A DNA stretch of 64,000 nt, from the NCBI RefSeq assembly GCF_022760805.1, contig NZ_JAIVFL010000001.1, positions 3,534,001 to 3,598,000 on the forward strand. Direction: 5' to 3'. Below, in pieces: positions 10,379 through 19,305 of the stretch. Within the stretch, counting starts at the first letter, position 1. Every line of letters begins with the position of its first letter. The notes beneath the pieces were generated by a model, which saw nothing but the letters and a program-made list of their open reading frames with translations, made no database searches and was not told where the DNA came from. Source of the stretch: Candidatus Mycolicibacterium alkanivorans (lineage in GTDB: Bacteria; Actinomycetota; Actinomycetes; Mycobacteriales; Mycobacteriaceae). Both the position numbers and the translations under genes were made by a program.

Positions 10379-11086
10379 TCAGCCGGTCGGACAGGTAGCC
10401 GCCGCCTCGCGCAGTTCGGCCGCCGACGGCTCGTCCACCGGCAGGCCGTAGCCGCGCAGGACGGCGATGAACTGCATCGCGTACTGGCACCAGAACGCGT
10501 GGTTGGGCGGCATCCAGGTGCCCGGCGGTTGATCGCCCTTGTCCTGGTTGGCCTGGCCCGCGACCGCCAGCAGGTTTGCCGGATCGTTGGCGAACCGGAG
10601 TCGCATTTCGTCATTCCAGTTGCGCGCCCCCATGTCCCAGGCGTACGCCAACGGCACGATGTGGTCGATCTGCACCGCGGCACCCACCTGGGCGCCGCGC
10701 GTGAACGCGATCGTCTCGCTGGTGTACGGGTCATGCAGGATGCCGCTGGCCACCGCGTCCGGGCAGCGTTTGGTCGACACGAACGTCTTGTCGACCAGAT
10801 CGCGGCCCAGGATGTCGTCGCGGGTGTCGCATCCGTTGTGCCCGCCGGGAGCGTTGTTGTCGTCGTCCCACGGGTCGCCGAACGCCGCACGCCGGTAGTC
10901 GTAGCCCCGCACCCGCTGCGGTACGACCGCAATGCCGGCCAGCACGTCGGAACCCGGTGCGACCGTCGGCACATCGGCCCGCGCCACCGTCGAGTCGGGG
11001 TTCCCGGAAGTGGACGTCACCTGTGCGGCCGCGATCACCGCCAGCGCGGTCATCGCGGACAGCCAGATCAGCGAGCGGCGCCTCAT
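10379..11086 (-). CDS. Exported HNH-nuclease-fold (DUF1524/GmrSD-type) protein
   Basis: A 235-residue secreted or anchored protein. An N-terminal hydrophobic segment (LIWLSAMTALAVIAAAQV) acts as signal peptide or anchor. The body has an HNH/DUF1524 core with VQIDHIVPLAYAWDMGARNW (the DH of the metal site), DPANLLAVAGQANQDKGD and WMPPN near the C-terminus. Extracellular nucleases of this type occur widely in actinobacteria. The homologue Rv2972c has no proven role. Its ATG overlaps the recG stop as ATGA, so it is translationally coupled to recG, and its stop abuts the convergent aldo/keto reductase stop. Confidence 0.85.
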   Translation of the reverse strand: MRRRSLIWLSAMTALAVIAAAQVTSTSGNPDSTVARADVPTVAPGSDVLAGIAVVPQRVRGYDYRRAAFGDPWDDDNNAPGGHNGCDTRDDILGRDLVDKTFVSTKRCPDAVASGILHDPYTSETIAFTRGAQVGAAVQIDHIVPLAYAWDMGARNWNDEMRLRFANDPANLLAVAGQANQDKGDQPPGTWMPPNHAFWCQYAMQFIAVLRGYGLPVDEPSAAELREAAATCPTG

Positions 11087-13299
11087 GCCTTGTCCAGATA
11101 GTCGATGCGGTCGGTGCCGGTGAACTGCCCGGCCAGCACGGCCATTCCGCGATCGCCCGGGTTAGCGGCGTAAAGCGACTCGCACAACTTTCGGGCATCG
11201 ACGATGACGTCCTCGTGTTCGAGGAGCGACAGGAACCGCAGCGTGATCGGACGTCCAGACTGGTTGAGCCCCAACACATCTCCCTCACGGCGCTCCTGGA
11301 GATCCAGCTCGGCCAGGGCGAAACCGTCCAGTGTGGAGGCAACCGCCTTGAGCCGCTCCCCCACCTTCGAGCCGTCTGGCAGCTTCGTCGCCAGCAGGCA
11401 CAGGCTCGGATGCTCACCGCGGCCGATGCGGCCGCGCAGTTGGTGCAGCTGACTGATGCCGAACCGGTCGGCGTCCATCACGAACATCACCGTCGCGTTC
11501 GGCACGTCGACGCCCACCTCGATGACGGTGGTGCACACCAGGACGTCGATCTCGCGGGCCCGGAACGCCGCCATCACCGTGTCCTTCTCGTCGGCCGGCA
11601 GCCGGCCGTGCATCAGGCCCAGCCGCAACCCGGCCAGCGGGCCGTGTCTGAGGTGTTCGTGAAGCTGGGCGACAGTGGTTGCGGGAGGGCCGTTTTGTTC
11701 GCCGCCGGTCGTGTCGTCCTCGTCGATGCGGGAGGCCACCACGTACGCCTGCCGCCCGGCTGCGACCTCCTCGGCGATCCGCTGCCACGCCCGGTCAAGC
11801 CACTGCGGCTTGTCCTTGATGAAGATCGTGTTGGTGGCGATCGGCTGGCGGCCGCGCGGAAGTTCACGCAGCGTCGAGGTTTCCAGGTCGCCGTACACCG
11901 TCAGCGCCACCGTGCGCGGAATGGGCGTCGCCGTCATCACCAGCAGATGCGGGTTGAGACCGTCAGGAGCCTTGGCGCGCAGGCGGTCTCGCTGCTCGAC
12001 ACCGAACCTGTGCTGCTCGTCGACCACCACGAAGCCGAGATTGGCGAACTCGACGGCATCCTGGAGCAGCGCATGGGTACCGATGACGATGCCCGCCTCC
12101 CCCGCCGCCACCTCGTCGCGGACCTGACGCTTCTGGGCCGCCGACATCGACCCGGTCAGCAGCGCGACCCGCGTCGCGCCCTCCGCTCCGCCGAGTTGGC
12201 CGGCCATCGCCAGCGGTCCCAGAACGTCACGGATGGACCGGGCGTGTTGGGCGGCAAGGACTTCCGTCGGCGCCAGTAGCGCGCATTGGTAGCCGGAGTA
12301 GACCATCTGCAGCATCGCCAGCACCGACACGATGGTCTTGCCGGAGCCCACCTCGCCCTGCAGCAGCCGGTTCATCGGCTTGGTCGCGGACAGCTCGCCG
12401 AAGATCACCTCGAGTACCTCGTGCTGTCCGGCGGTCAACTCGAAGGGCAGCCGCTTCATCAACGCGGGCACCAACCCGTCGCCGCGAGGCGGCGCTTGCG
12501 GCGCGGACTCGGACAGCTCGCCATGACGGCGCGCAGCCAGCGCCCACTGCATCCCGACGGCCTCGTCGAACGTCAGCCGCTCGCGTGCGGCCTCCCGCTC
12601 GGACTCCTTCTCGGCCAGGTGGACGGCGCGCAGCGCCTCGTCCTCCGAAATTAAACCTCGTTGGCGCACAACGCTTTCCGGCAGCGGATCGGTGACGGGA
12701 TCGAGCACGGCGAGCACTTGGCGCACACAGGCATAGATGTCCCAGCTCTGCAGCTTGGAGCTGGCCGGGTAGATCGGGAAGAAGTCGCGCGCGAAGGCCG
12801 CCATCGCCGGCTCGCCGGCCTCGGACGTCGACGTGCCGGCGATCGCCTTGAGTGACTTGCTGCCGAACGTGCGACCCGTCGGAGAGCGCGGCACCAGGAA
12901 TTCGGGGTGGGTCAGCTGCATGTTCCCACGGAAGTAGCCGACCTCTCCGGACAGCATCAGCTGGACGCCCTCCACCAAGTCCTTCTTGAGATACTTGGCG
13001 TTGAAGAAGGTGGCGGTGACCCTGGGCCGCCGATTCTTGAGCGTGATGACGAGATACTCCCGCTTGGGCTGACGGTTGGTCCAGCGGACCTCGGCCTTCT
13101 CGATTTCGTCGAAGAACGTGACGTGCTCACCCTCTTCCGGCGGCGCTTCGTCCTCACCCCAGGCCGACATCCCGTGGATGTACTTGCGCGGATAGTGCCG
13201 CAACAGGTCATCGACGGTGCGGATTCCGAACACCTCGTCGAGCAGGCCGGCGGCTTTCCCACCCACGACGGCGTCGAGTCGGTCGGTGAGGCTGACCAC
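11083..13299 (-). CDS. recG: ATP-dependent DNA helicase RecG
   Basis: Branch-migration helicase that remodels stalled forks and Holliday junctions. It has 738 residues. An N-terminal OB/wedge domain (MQLTHPEFLVP near 135) precedes a superfamily 2 helicase core: motif I LLQGEVGSGKT near 320, motif II VVDEQHRFG (a DEQH box), motif III LVMTATPIPRT, and motif VI QLHQLRGRIGRGEHPS. The C-terminal LRFLSLLEHED region is normal. The GTG at 13299 matches the family N-terminus. It begins two bases after the DhaL-domain gene and continues into the HNH gene by an ATGA overlap. Confidence 0.97.
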   Translation of the reverse strand: MVSLTDRLDAVVGGKAAGLLDEVFGIRTVDDLLRHYPRKYIHGMSAWGEDEAPPEEGEHVTFFDEIEKAEVRWTNRQPKREYLVITLKNRRPRVTATFFNAKYLKKDLVEGVQLMLSGEVGYFRGNMQLTHPEFLVPRSPTGRTFGSKSLKAIAGTSTSEAGEPAMAAFARDFFPIYPASSKLQSWDIYACVRQVLAVLDPVTDPLPESVVRQRGLISEDEALRAVHLAEKESEREAARERLTFDEAVGMQWALAARRHGELSESAPQAPPRGDGLVPALMKRLPFELTAGQHEVLEVIFGELSATKPMNRLLQGEVGSGKTIVSVLAMLQMVYSGYQCALLAPTEVLAAQHARSIRDVLGPLAMAGQLGGAEGATRVALLTGSMSAAQKRQVRDEVAAGEAGIVIGTHALLQDAVEFANLGFVVVDEQHRFGVEQRDRLRAKAPDGLNPHLLVMTATPIPRTVALTVYGDLETSTLRELPRGRQPIATNTIFIKDKPQWLDRAWQRIAEEVAAGRQAYVVASRIDEDDTTGGEQNGPPATTVAQLHEHLRHGPLAGLRLGLMHGRLPADEKDTVMAAFRAREIDVLVCTTVIEVGVDVPNATVMFVMDADRFGISQLHQLRGRIGRGEHPSLCLLATKLPDGSKVGERLKAVASTLDGFALAELDLQERREGDVLGLNQSGRPITLRFLSLLEHEDVIVDARKLCESLYAANPGDRGMAVLAGQFTGTDRIDYLDKA

Positions 13300-13301
13300 G
13301 G

Positions 13302-14981
13302 TTACTCCACCCCGATCAGCAGCGCGTCGCCGCGATGGCCGGTCGGGTAGGCGGCGAGCTCGATGCCGGGGTGGTGCCAGTGGACGTGCTCGGCCAGGGT
13401 TTCGGCGATGTCGGGGTCCACACCCTCACCGATCAGCACCGTGACCAGTTCTCCGCCGGCCACCAGCAGCAGGTCGATCAGCCCGGCGGCCGCGGCGGCG
13501 ACGTCCTTGCCGACGACCAGCACCTCGTCGCCGGCGATTCCCAGTCCGTCGCCGGGTTCGCAGGTGCCGGCCCAGGTCAGCGCCTGCTCGGTGGCCAGGC
13601 GTACCGATCCGTGCCGGGCTCCGGCCGCCGCGCGCGCCATGGTGTAGCCGTCGTCGACGGCTTGGCGGCCCGGGTCGTGGACGGCCAGCGCCGCCAGGCC
13701 CTGCACCATCGAGCCCGCGGGCAGGGCGACGACGTCGATGCCCCATCCGATCCCGGCGGTGCAGCCGGCCACCAGTTCTTCAGCGGCCACGTAGCCGTCG
13801 GGTAGGACCATGACCTGGGCGGCACCGGTGTCGACCAGGGCGCGCAGCAGTTGGCGGGCACTGACCCCGTTGGACGGATCGGTCGATTCGGCGTCCGGCC
13901 GCAGCACCGAGGCGCCCTCCCGACGGAACAGTTCCTCGGCGCCGTCGCCGTCGACGACGGCGAGCACGGCACGCTCCCTGGTCCAGCTGCCCGGCGAGAG
14001 TCGGCCGGTGTTGAGCACCGAGATCTGGATGCGGCTCAGCGCACCGGCGGCCAGCCCCGCCTCCACGGCCGCGCCGGCGTTGTCGGTGTGCACGTGCACC
14101 GAGTAGCGGTCGGCGGCCTCGTGGCGCCGCTCGGCCGGCGATCTCAGGCCTGCGCCGGAGGCCGCGATGGCGACCGAATCACCGAGCTCCGCCAAGCGGG
14201 TGCGCAGCCGCTCGAGCGCGGTGGCGTCGCATTCGTCGAGCAGATACATCACCTCGAACTGCGGCGGTGCGGGTTCGGGCGGGTTGACGTCGAGGGGGCG
14301 GGGCGCCGGTTCGTAGGCGCGCCGTGGCGGGGCGTGGCCGCAGACGGTGGCGCTGAGTGCGTCGATGAGGACCAGCAGGCCGCGACCGCCCGCGTCAACC
14401 ACCCCGGCCTCGGCCAGAACGGCGAGCTGCTCCGGGGTGCGCTCGAGTGCCTCCGCCGCCGCGTCCGCGCCGGCGGCCACGGCCTCGGCCAGACCGGCCC
14501 CGTCGGCGGCCCAGTGCTCGACCGCCTCGGCGGCGGCGTGCAGCACCGAAACGATGGTCCCGTCGATCTGCTCGCCGCCCATCGAGGACACCACCAGGCC
14601 GACGGCGTGCCGCAGTGCCGCACCGAGCAGAGCCGCGTCGATGTCGGCCAGCGCTCCCTGGGTGTCGACGTCGGCCGAGGCGGTCACGTCGGCCAGGCCA
14701 CGCAGGATTTGCGACAGGATGACCCCGGAGTTGCCGCGCGCGCCGTGTAGCGCCCCTTCTGACAGTGCGGCGGCCACCGCGGTGACGTCGCCGGATCCGG
14801 CGGCCGACTTGGCCTCGGCCAGCGCCGAGCGCATGGTGAACAGCATGTTGGTTCCGGTGTCGGAATCGGCCACCGGGAACACGTTGAGCCGGTCGATCTC
14901 GTCGGTGTGGGTGATCAGGTCACTGACGGCGGTGCGCGCCCAGTCGCGGAGCGCCGATGCGTCAAGCCGCCGGTCGAGCAT
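13302..14981 (-). CDS. DhaL-domain kinase-like protein (FakA/DAK2 family)
   Basis: A 559-residue protein. The N-terminal DhaL (DAK2) domain contains IDRLNVFPVADSDTGTNML, whose aspartates bind ADP-Mg in the family, and GARGNSGVILSQILRG. It is followed by a FakA-type middle and C-terminal domain. In Firmicutes FakA phosphorylates fatty acids held by FakB; in mycobacteria the substrate is unproven. The ATG at 14981 has a strong site, GAGGAGGTGCC. In M. tuberculosis H37Rv the locus is annotated as two genes (Rv2974c/Rv2975c), whereas here it is one uninterrupted frame. It sits directly before recG. Confidence 0.88.
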   Translation of the reverse strand: MLDRRLDASALRDWARTAVSDLITHTDEIDRLNVFPVADSDTGTNMLFTMRSALAEAKSAAGSGDVTAVAAALSEGALHGARGNSGVILSQILRGLADVTASADVDTQGALADIDAALLGAALRHAVGLVVSSMGGEQIDGTIVSVLHAAAEAVEHWAADGAGLAEAVAAGADAAAEALERTPEQLAVLAEAGVVDAGGRGLLVLIDALSATVCGHAPPRRAYEPAPRPLDVNPPEPAPPQFEVMYLLDECDATALERLRTRLAELGDSVAIAASGAGLRSPAERRHEAADRYSVHVHTDNAGAAVEAGLAAGALSRIQISVLNTGRLSPGSWTRERAVLAVVDGDGAEELFRREGASVLRPDAESTDPSNGVSARQLLRALVDTGAAQVMVLPDGYVAAEELVAGCTAGIGWGIDVVALPAGSMVQGLAALAVHDPGRQAVDDGYTMARAAAGARHGSVRLATEQALTWAGTCEPGDGLGIAGDEVLVVGKDVAAAAAGLIDLLLVAGGELVTVLIGEGVDPDIAETLAEHVHWHHPGIELAAYPTGHRGDALLIGVE

Positions 14982-15143
14982 CGGCACCTCCTCGCGATCC
15001 CTGGCACACCACACGGCTCTCGTCGGCGCCAGCCTAGCCAGTCCACCCGACAGTAGGACGTCACAGATGCCCGGGCGGCCGGGGTGCCGCCGCGCCTCGG
15101 CCAGCTGTGATCGGCCCTGCTCAGTCGGTCCGAGCAGGCCATT

Positions 15144-15173
15144 TTGGCGTTCGGTTCGCCGGACAGCTATTCT
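15144..15173 (+). promoter_or_regulatory. Candidate rpmB promoter
   Basis: TTGGCG (15144-15149) and TATTCT (15168-15173) are separated by 18 bases, a good SigA-type arrangement. The resulting 5' leader of about 65 bases includes the GAGGAG ribosome site. A second pair, TTGACC (15207-15212) and TATTTG (15230-15235) with a 17-base spacer, would start transcription inside or after the ribosome site and is less likely to drive translation. Confidence 0.5.
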
Positions 15174-15246
15174 GTTCAGGTTGTCGGGTCACCCGTCGCT
15201 CGGTTGTTGACCCCCGAACAGGCATCGACTATTTGAGGAGTTCTAC

Positions 15247-15441
15247 ATGGCTGCCGTGTGCGAGATCTGCGGAAAGGGCCCCGGCTTCGGCAAGTCGGTG
15301 TCGCATTCCCATCGCCGGACCAGCCGCCGGTGGAACCCGAACATTCAGACCGTCCATGCGGTGACCCGCACCGGCGGCAACAAGCAGCGCGTCAACGTCT
15401 GCACCTCCTGCCTGAAGGCAGGCAAGGTCACCCGCGGCTGA
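15247..15441 (+). CDS. rpmB: 50S ribosomal protein bL28, zinc-binding (C+) form
   Basis: A 64-residue large-subunit protein with the bL28 signature [20 protein letters not shown]. Two CxxC pairs (CEIC at residues 5-8 and CTSC near 51-54) make a zinc ribbon, so this is the zinc-dependent C+ version. Many mycobacteria also carry a cysteine-free copy made under zinc limitation; that paralogue is not in this window. The ATG at 15247 follows TTGAGGAG. It is monocistronic, with a strong hairpin 15 bases after the stop. Confidence 0.95.
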   Translation: MAAVCEICGKGPGFGKSVSHSHRRTSRRWNPNIQTVHAVTRTGGNKQRVNVCTSCLKAGKVTRG

Positions 15442-15455
15442 GTACTCCCTCTCAC

Positions 15456-15483
15456 CCCCGCCCAAGCCGACGGTTGGGCGGGG
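15456..15483. terminator. Bidirectional hairpin terminator between rpmB and ung
   Basis: A perfect 10-base inverted repeat, CCCCGCCCAA (15456-15465) and TTGGGCGGGG (15474-15483), with an 8-base loop, sits between the convergent rpmB and ung stops. There is no U-tract on either side, which is common for mycobacterial terminators. It is probably bidirectional. Confidence 0.65.
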
Positions 15484-15505
15484 AAGGTCGAGAGCTCGGT
15501 AGTGG

Positions 15506-16195
15506 CTAGGGCAGCCGCCAGTCGATCGGTTCGCCGCCCATGCCGACCAGCAGCTCGTTGGCGCGGCTGAACGGCCGCGAGCCGAAGAAACCCCGTGACG
15601 CCGACAGCGGCGACGGATGCGGCGACTCGATGGCCGCGCATCTGCTGCCCTCCAGCATCGGCTTGAGAGTCGACGCGTCGCGTCCCCACAAGATCGCCAC
15701 CATGGGCTCGTCGCGCGCGGCGAGCGCCCGGATGGCGCACTCGGTGACGGCCTCCCATCCCTTGCCGCGATGCGAGGCCGGCGTTCCCGGCTGCACGGTC
15801 AGCACTCTGTTGAGCAGCATCACGCCCCGCTGCGGCCACGGCGTCAGGTCGCCGTCGGCCGGCTCTGGGTAGCCGAGGTCAGCGGAGTACTCGGCGAAGA
15901 TGTTGGCCAGGCTGCGCGGCAGCGGTCGCACGTCGGGTGCCACCGAGAAGCTCAGTCCGACCGCGTGGCCCGGTGTCGGGTACGGGTCCTGCCCGACGAT
16001 GAGGACCCGTACCGCCTCGAACGGATAGGTGAAGGCGCGCAGCACGTTCGGGCCTGCCGGCAGATAGCGCCGCCCTTCGGCGATCTCGGTGCGCAGGAAC
16101 TGACCCATTCGGGTCACCTGGTCGGCCACCGGCGCCAGTGCCCGCGCCCAGCCGTCTTCGACGAGTTCGGTCAGCGGTCGGGCGGTCGTCGTCAC
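15506..16195 (-). CDS. ung: Uracil-DNA glycosylase, family 1
   Basis: Removes uracil from DNA. The 229-residue product has the catalytic water-activating motif [16 protein letters not shown] (Asp about 68) and the C-terminal motif [19 protein letters not shown], whose HPSP histidine is catalytic. LLNRVLTV and the helix-dipole region are also normal. The GTG at 16195 (V-T-T-T-A-R-P-L) was chosen because the M. tuberculosis protein begins with the same TARPL; a TTG nine bases upstream is an alternative. It follows thiL by 24 bases and is probably in its operon (Rv2976c). Confidence 0.95.
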   Translation of the reverse strand: MTTTARPLTELVEDGWARALAPVADQVTRMGQFLRTEIAEGRRYLPAGPNVLRAFTYPFEAVRVLIVGQDPYPTPGHAVGLSFSVAPDVRPLPRSLANIFAEYSADLGYPEPADGDLTPWPQRGVMLLNRVLTVQPGTPASHRGKGWEAVTECAIRALAARDEPMVAILWGRDASTLKPMLEGSRCAAIESPHPSPLSASRGFFGSRPFSRANELLVGMGGEPIDWRLP

Positions 16196-16219
16196 GCACG
16201 ACAACCTACTTCAGGGTCC

Positions 16220-17173
16220 TCAGTCGAAGGACTGCCAACCCGCCGGGCCGGTCCACTCCTGGCCGTCCACCACGACTGCGGGCGGCCCCTGCCGCACCGT
16301 GCCGATCACCCGCCAGCCGTCCGGAACCCGGTCCGGGAAGCAGGCAGCCAACGCGTGATCTTCGCCGCCGGCGAACACCATCGACCACGGGTCGGCGGCT
16401 GCGGCCGCGGCCGCGGGCGCCACCGCGTCGACGTCGGCGCGCAACGCCGCACCGAAAAGGTCGATCACCACACCCGAAGCCGTCGCCATGTGGCCGAGAT
16501 CGGCGAGCAGCCCGTCGGACACGTCCGTCATCGCCTGCGCGCCTGCCCGCGCGGCCGCGACGCCCTGCCGGTACGGTGGGCGAGGCACCAGATGCCGAGA
16601 ACGGATGTCGTCGAAGCCGCTGATCTCGTTGTGCCACAACGCATACCCGGCAGCAGAGCGCCCCAGATCGCCGGCGACCGCGATCACCGAGCCGGCTCGC
16701 GCACCGCTGCGCAGCACCGGGCTACGGCCGGCGAGGTCACCCAGTGCGGTCACCGAGATGACCCACTGTGGGCTGGCGACCAGGTCACCCCCGACGATTC
16801 CGGCACCGAATTGACCGGCCTCCAACCACATTCCGTCGGCCAGCTCCTGCACCTGCCCGACCGGGGTGTCCTGCGGGGCGCCGAAGGCGACGACAAACGC
16901 GGTGGTCCGTGCTCCCATCGATTCGATGTCGGCGGCGTTCTGCGCGATGGCCTTGCGCCCGACATCCCGTGGTGCGGACCAATCCAGCCGGAAGTGACGT
17001 CCCTCGACGAGCATGTCGGTGGTCACGACGACCCGTCCATCGGGTGCGGCCACCACGGCGGCGTCGTCACCTGGGCCGACGATCACGCCTTCGGGCTGGC
17101 GGCGCCCCGCCACCAGCCGGTCGATCATCGGAAACTCCCCCAGCTGGCGCAGTGTGGGCTCCCGGTCGTCCAC
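16220..17173 (-). CDS. thiL: Thiamine-monophosphate kinase
   Basis: ATP-dependent conversion of thiamine phosphate to thiamine diphosphate, the last step of the pathway. The 317-residue protein shows the PurM/ThiL fold motifs GPGDDAAVV (Mg-ATP aspartates), TTDMLVEGRHF, GGDLVASP, TDVSDGLLADLGHMA and FAGGEDHAL. The GTG at 17173 is preceded by GAAGGGGTGAC and starts V-D-D-R-E-P-T-L-R-Q-L-G-E-F as in M. tuberculosis Rv2977c. An upstream open extension to 17269 has no family match. Confidence 0.94.
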   Translation of the reverse strand: MDDREPTLRQLGEFPMIDRLVAGRRQPEGVIVGPGDDAAVVAAPDGRVVVTTDMLVEGRHFRLDWSAPRDVGRKAIAQNAADIESMGARTTAFVVAFGAPQDTPVGQVQELADGMWLEAGQFGAGIVGGDLVASPQWVISVTALGDLAGRSPVLRSGARAGSVIAVAGDLGRSAAGYALWHNEISGFDDIRSRHLVPRPPYRQGVAAARAGAQAMTDVSDGLLADLGHMATASGVVIDLFGAALRADVDAVAPAAAAAAADPWSMVFAGGEDHALAACFPDRVPDGWRVIGTVRQGPPAVVVDGQEWTGPAGWQSFD

Positions 17174-17348
17174 GTCACCCCTTCCGCATCGCACCCGCGG
17201 TCCGCCGCAACCTGCGGTACGTTTGGTCCCTGTCGACGCAACGCTGCGTCGCCCGTCCCGGCTGTTCACCGGCGCCGGTCAGGACGTATGGACACGTCAG
17301 TGTAGGCGGGGCGGCACCGCTCACGGGTTCGAGACGAGGAGACGACGG

Positions 17349-17585
17349 GTGGCTGAGGCCTACATGCTGATCCAGACCGAGGTGGGCCGCGCCGAGGTCG
17401 TCGCCAAGCAGGTCGCCGCGCTGCCCGGCGTGCTGTCGTCGGAGTACGTCACCGGCCCCTACGACGTCGTGGTCCGCATCGGCGGAAACAACGCCGAGGA
17501 CCTCGCCGCCAACATCGCCCCCAGCGTTCAGCAGGTCACCGGCATCACCCGCACATTGACGTGCCCTATCGCCGATGCCGACTGA
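17349..17585 (+). CDS. Stand-alone Lrp/AsnC ligand-binding (RAM) domain protein
   Basis: A 78-residue protein that consists only of the alpha-beta ligand-binding domain of Lrp/AsnC regulators (AYMLIQTEVGRAEVVAKQVA, YVTGPYDVVVRIGG, GITRTLTCP) and lacks the helix-turn-helix. Such domains form oligomers that bind amino acids. The GTG at 17349 follows GAGGAGACGACGG. It overlaps the next gene by 11 bases, so the two are translationally coupled. Whether it senses an amino acid for a full-length Lrp elsewhere is inference. Confidence 0.85.
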   Translation: MAEAYMLIQTEVGRAEVVAKQVAALPGVLSSEYVTGPYDVVVRIGGNNAEDLAANIAPSVQQVTGITRTLTCPIADAD

Positions 17586-18141
17586 TCCCGCGCCCGCCGC
17601 AACCGAGGAACCGACGTCGGATGGTCCGCCCCACGCCGTCCTGATCGCCGCGCTGGTCGTGGCCGTGGCGGCCGTCGGTGTCGTACTGGGTCTCGCGGCG
17701 ACGCGGCGTCCGGCGGACCAACCGGTGGCCATCGCGTCGGTGCCGGCCCCGCAGGCCGGCTCACCGGAGTGCCAACGTCTCCTGGCCGCCCTGCCGGGAC
17801 AGCTGGGAGATTTCCGGCGGGCGATGGCACTGGACCCGGTACCGGCGGGCACGGCGGCGTGGCGGGCCGGCACCGACGGTGACGCGGTCATCCTGCGGTG
17901 CGGCCTGTACCGGCCGGCCGAGTTCGTCCTCGGCGTCCCCATCCAGATCGTCAACCAGGTGCAGTGGTTCCGGCTGGACGACCCCGACACCAACCGCAGC
18001 ACCTGGGTCAGCGTCGACCGGCCGGTCTACGTCGCGCTGACCCTGCCGACGGGGTCGGGGCCGACACCGATCCAGACGATGTCGGATCTGATCGCGCGGA
18101 CCATGCCGCCAACCGCGGTCAAGCCCGGACCGGCGCGCTAA
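17575..18141 (+). CDS. DUF3515 membrane-anchored protein
   Basis: A 188-residue protein with a short cytoplasmic N-terminus, one transmembrane helix ([20 protein letters not shown], about residues 21-40) and an exported DUF3515 domain. That domain includes [28 protein letters not shown] and a [20 protein letters not shown] stretch. Two cysteines, one in each half, could form a disulfide. It corresponds to Rv2980, which has no established function. It starts inside the end of the Lrp-domain gene. Its TAA shares two bases with the TAG of convergent ddl. Confidence 0.86.
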   Translation: MPTDPAPAATEEPTSDGPPHAVLIAALVVAVAAVGVVLGLAATRRPADQPVAIASVPAPQAGSPECQRLLAALPGQLGDFRRAMALDPVPAGTAAWRAGTDGDAVILRCGLYRPAEFVLGVPIQIVNQVQWFRLDDPDTNRSTWVSVDRPVYVALTLPTGSGPTPIQTMSDLIARTMPPTAVKPGPAR

Positions 18142-19238
18142 CGCAGTCCGGTGCCCCGGGCCAGGGCGGTCTCAACCATGGTGCCCACCAGCGTCGGGTA
18201 GTCCATCCCACTGGCGGCCCACATCCGCGGATACATCGAGATGGTGGTGAAACCGGGCATCGTGTTGATCTCGTTGACCACCGGGCCGTCCTCGGTGAGG
18301 AAGAAGTCCACCCGCGCCAAGCCCTGGCAGTCCAGCGCGTTGAATGCCCGGATTGCCAAGCGCCGCAGTTCATCTGCGACATCGTCGTCGACCTTGGCGG
18401 GCACGTCGAGCTCGGCCGCGTCGTCGAGGTACTTGGTGGCGAAGTCGTAGAAGCCGTCCTCGCGGCCACGCACCCCGGCAACCCGGATCTCCCCTATGGT
18501 GCTGGCATCGATTGAGCCGTCCGGGAATTCGAGCACGCCACATTCGAGCTCGCGGCCGATGACGGCTGCCTCGATGATCACCTTCGGGTCGTGACGGCGG
18601 GCCTCGGCGATCGCGCCGGGCAACTCGTCGGCGTTCATCACCCGGCTGACACCGATCGAAGAGCCGCCGCGCGCGGGCTTGACGAACATCGGAAAACCAA
18701 GGCGCTCAATCTCATCCAGTGTCGGGGCAGCTTGGCGTGGCCGCAGCACCACATGATCGCCGATCGGAAGGCCGTCGGCGGCGAGCAGCTTCTTGGTGAA
18801 TTCCTTGTCCATGCCCGCGGCACTGGCGAACACGCCGGCGCCCACATAGGGCACCCCGGCCAACTCCAGCAGACCCTGGATGGTCCCGTCCTCGCCGTAG
18901 GGGCCGTGCAGGATCGGGAAGACGACGTCGACGGATGTCAGGATCTCCCCCGCCCGGTGGCCCAGCGACACCAGCTCTCCGCGCCGCTGGGGGTCGGCGG
19001 TCAGCGCCAACGCAGTCCCCGATGCACCGTTGACTTCCGGCAGCTGCCGGTCGGTGATGGCCAGTGTCTCCGGCCTGCCGTCGGTCAACACCCAGGACCC
19101 CTGCGGGGTGATGCCGATGGCGACGACCTCGAACCGCACGGGATCCAGATTGCGCAGGATGCTGCCGGCCGACACACAGGAGATGGCGTGCTCGGAGCTG
19201 CGGCCGCCGTAGACGACGGCGACGCGGATGCGTGTCAC
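18138..19238 (-). CDS. ddl: D-alanine-D-alanine ligase
   Basis: Cytoplasmic ATP-grasp enzyme that joins two D-alanines for peptidoglycan, the target of D-cycloserine along with Alr. It has 366 residues. Motifs are [19 protein letters not shown] at the N-terminus, [21 protein letters not shown], the ATP lid [14 protein letters not shown], and [28 protein letters not shown]. The GTG at 19238 gives [10 protein letters not shown]. In M. tuberculosis (Rv2981c) it lies next to gpsA; here a PLP enzyme gene is inserted between them. Confidence 0.96.
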   Translation of the reverse strand: MTRIRVAVVYGGRSSEHAISCVSAGSILRNLDPVRFEVVAIGITPQGSWVLTDGRPETLAITDRQLPEVNGASGTALALTADPQRRGELVSLGHRAGEILTSVDVVFPILHGPYGEDGTIQGLLELAGVPYVGAGVFASAAGMDKEFTKKLLAADGLPIGDHVVLRPRQAAPTLDEIERLGFPMFVKPARGGSSIGVSRVMNADELPGAIAEARRHDPKVIIEAAVIGRELECGVLEFPDGSIDASTIGEIRVAGVRGREDGFYDFATKYLDDAAELDVPAKVDDDVADELRRLAIRAFNALDCQGLARVDFFLTEDGPVVNEINTMPGFTTISMYPRMWAASGMDYPTLVGTMVETALARGTGLR

Positions 19239-19305
19239 AACTTAGAGAGGCTACAGCCCGGGCGTTTGCCGCACGATCTGGCGATGTGAGCAGGCAATTC
19301 GCACT

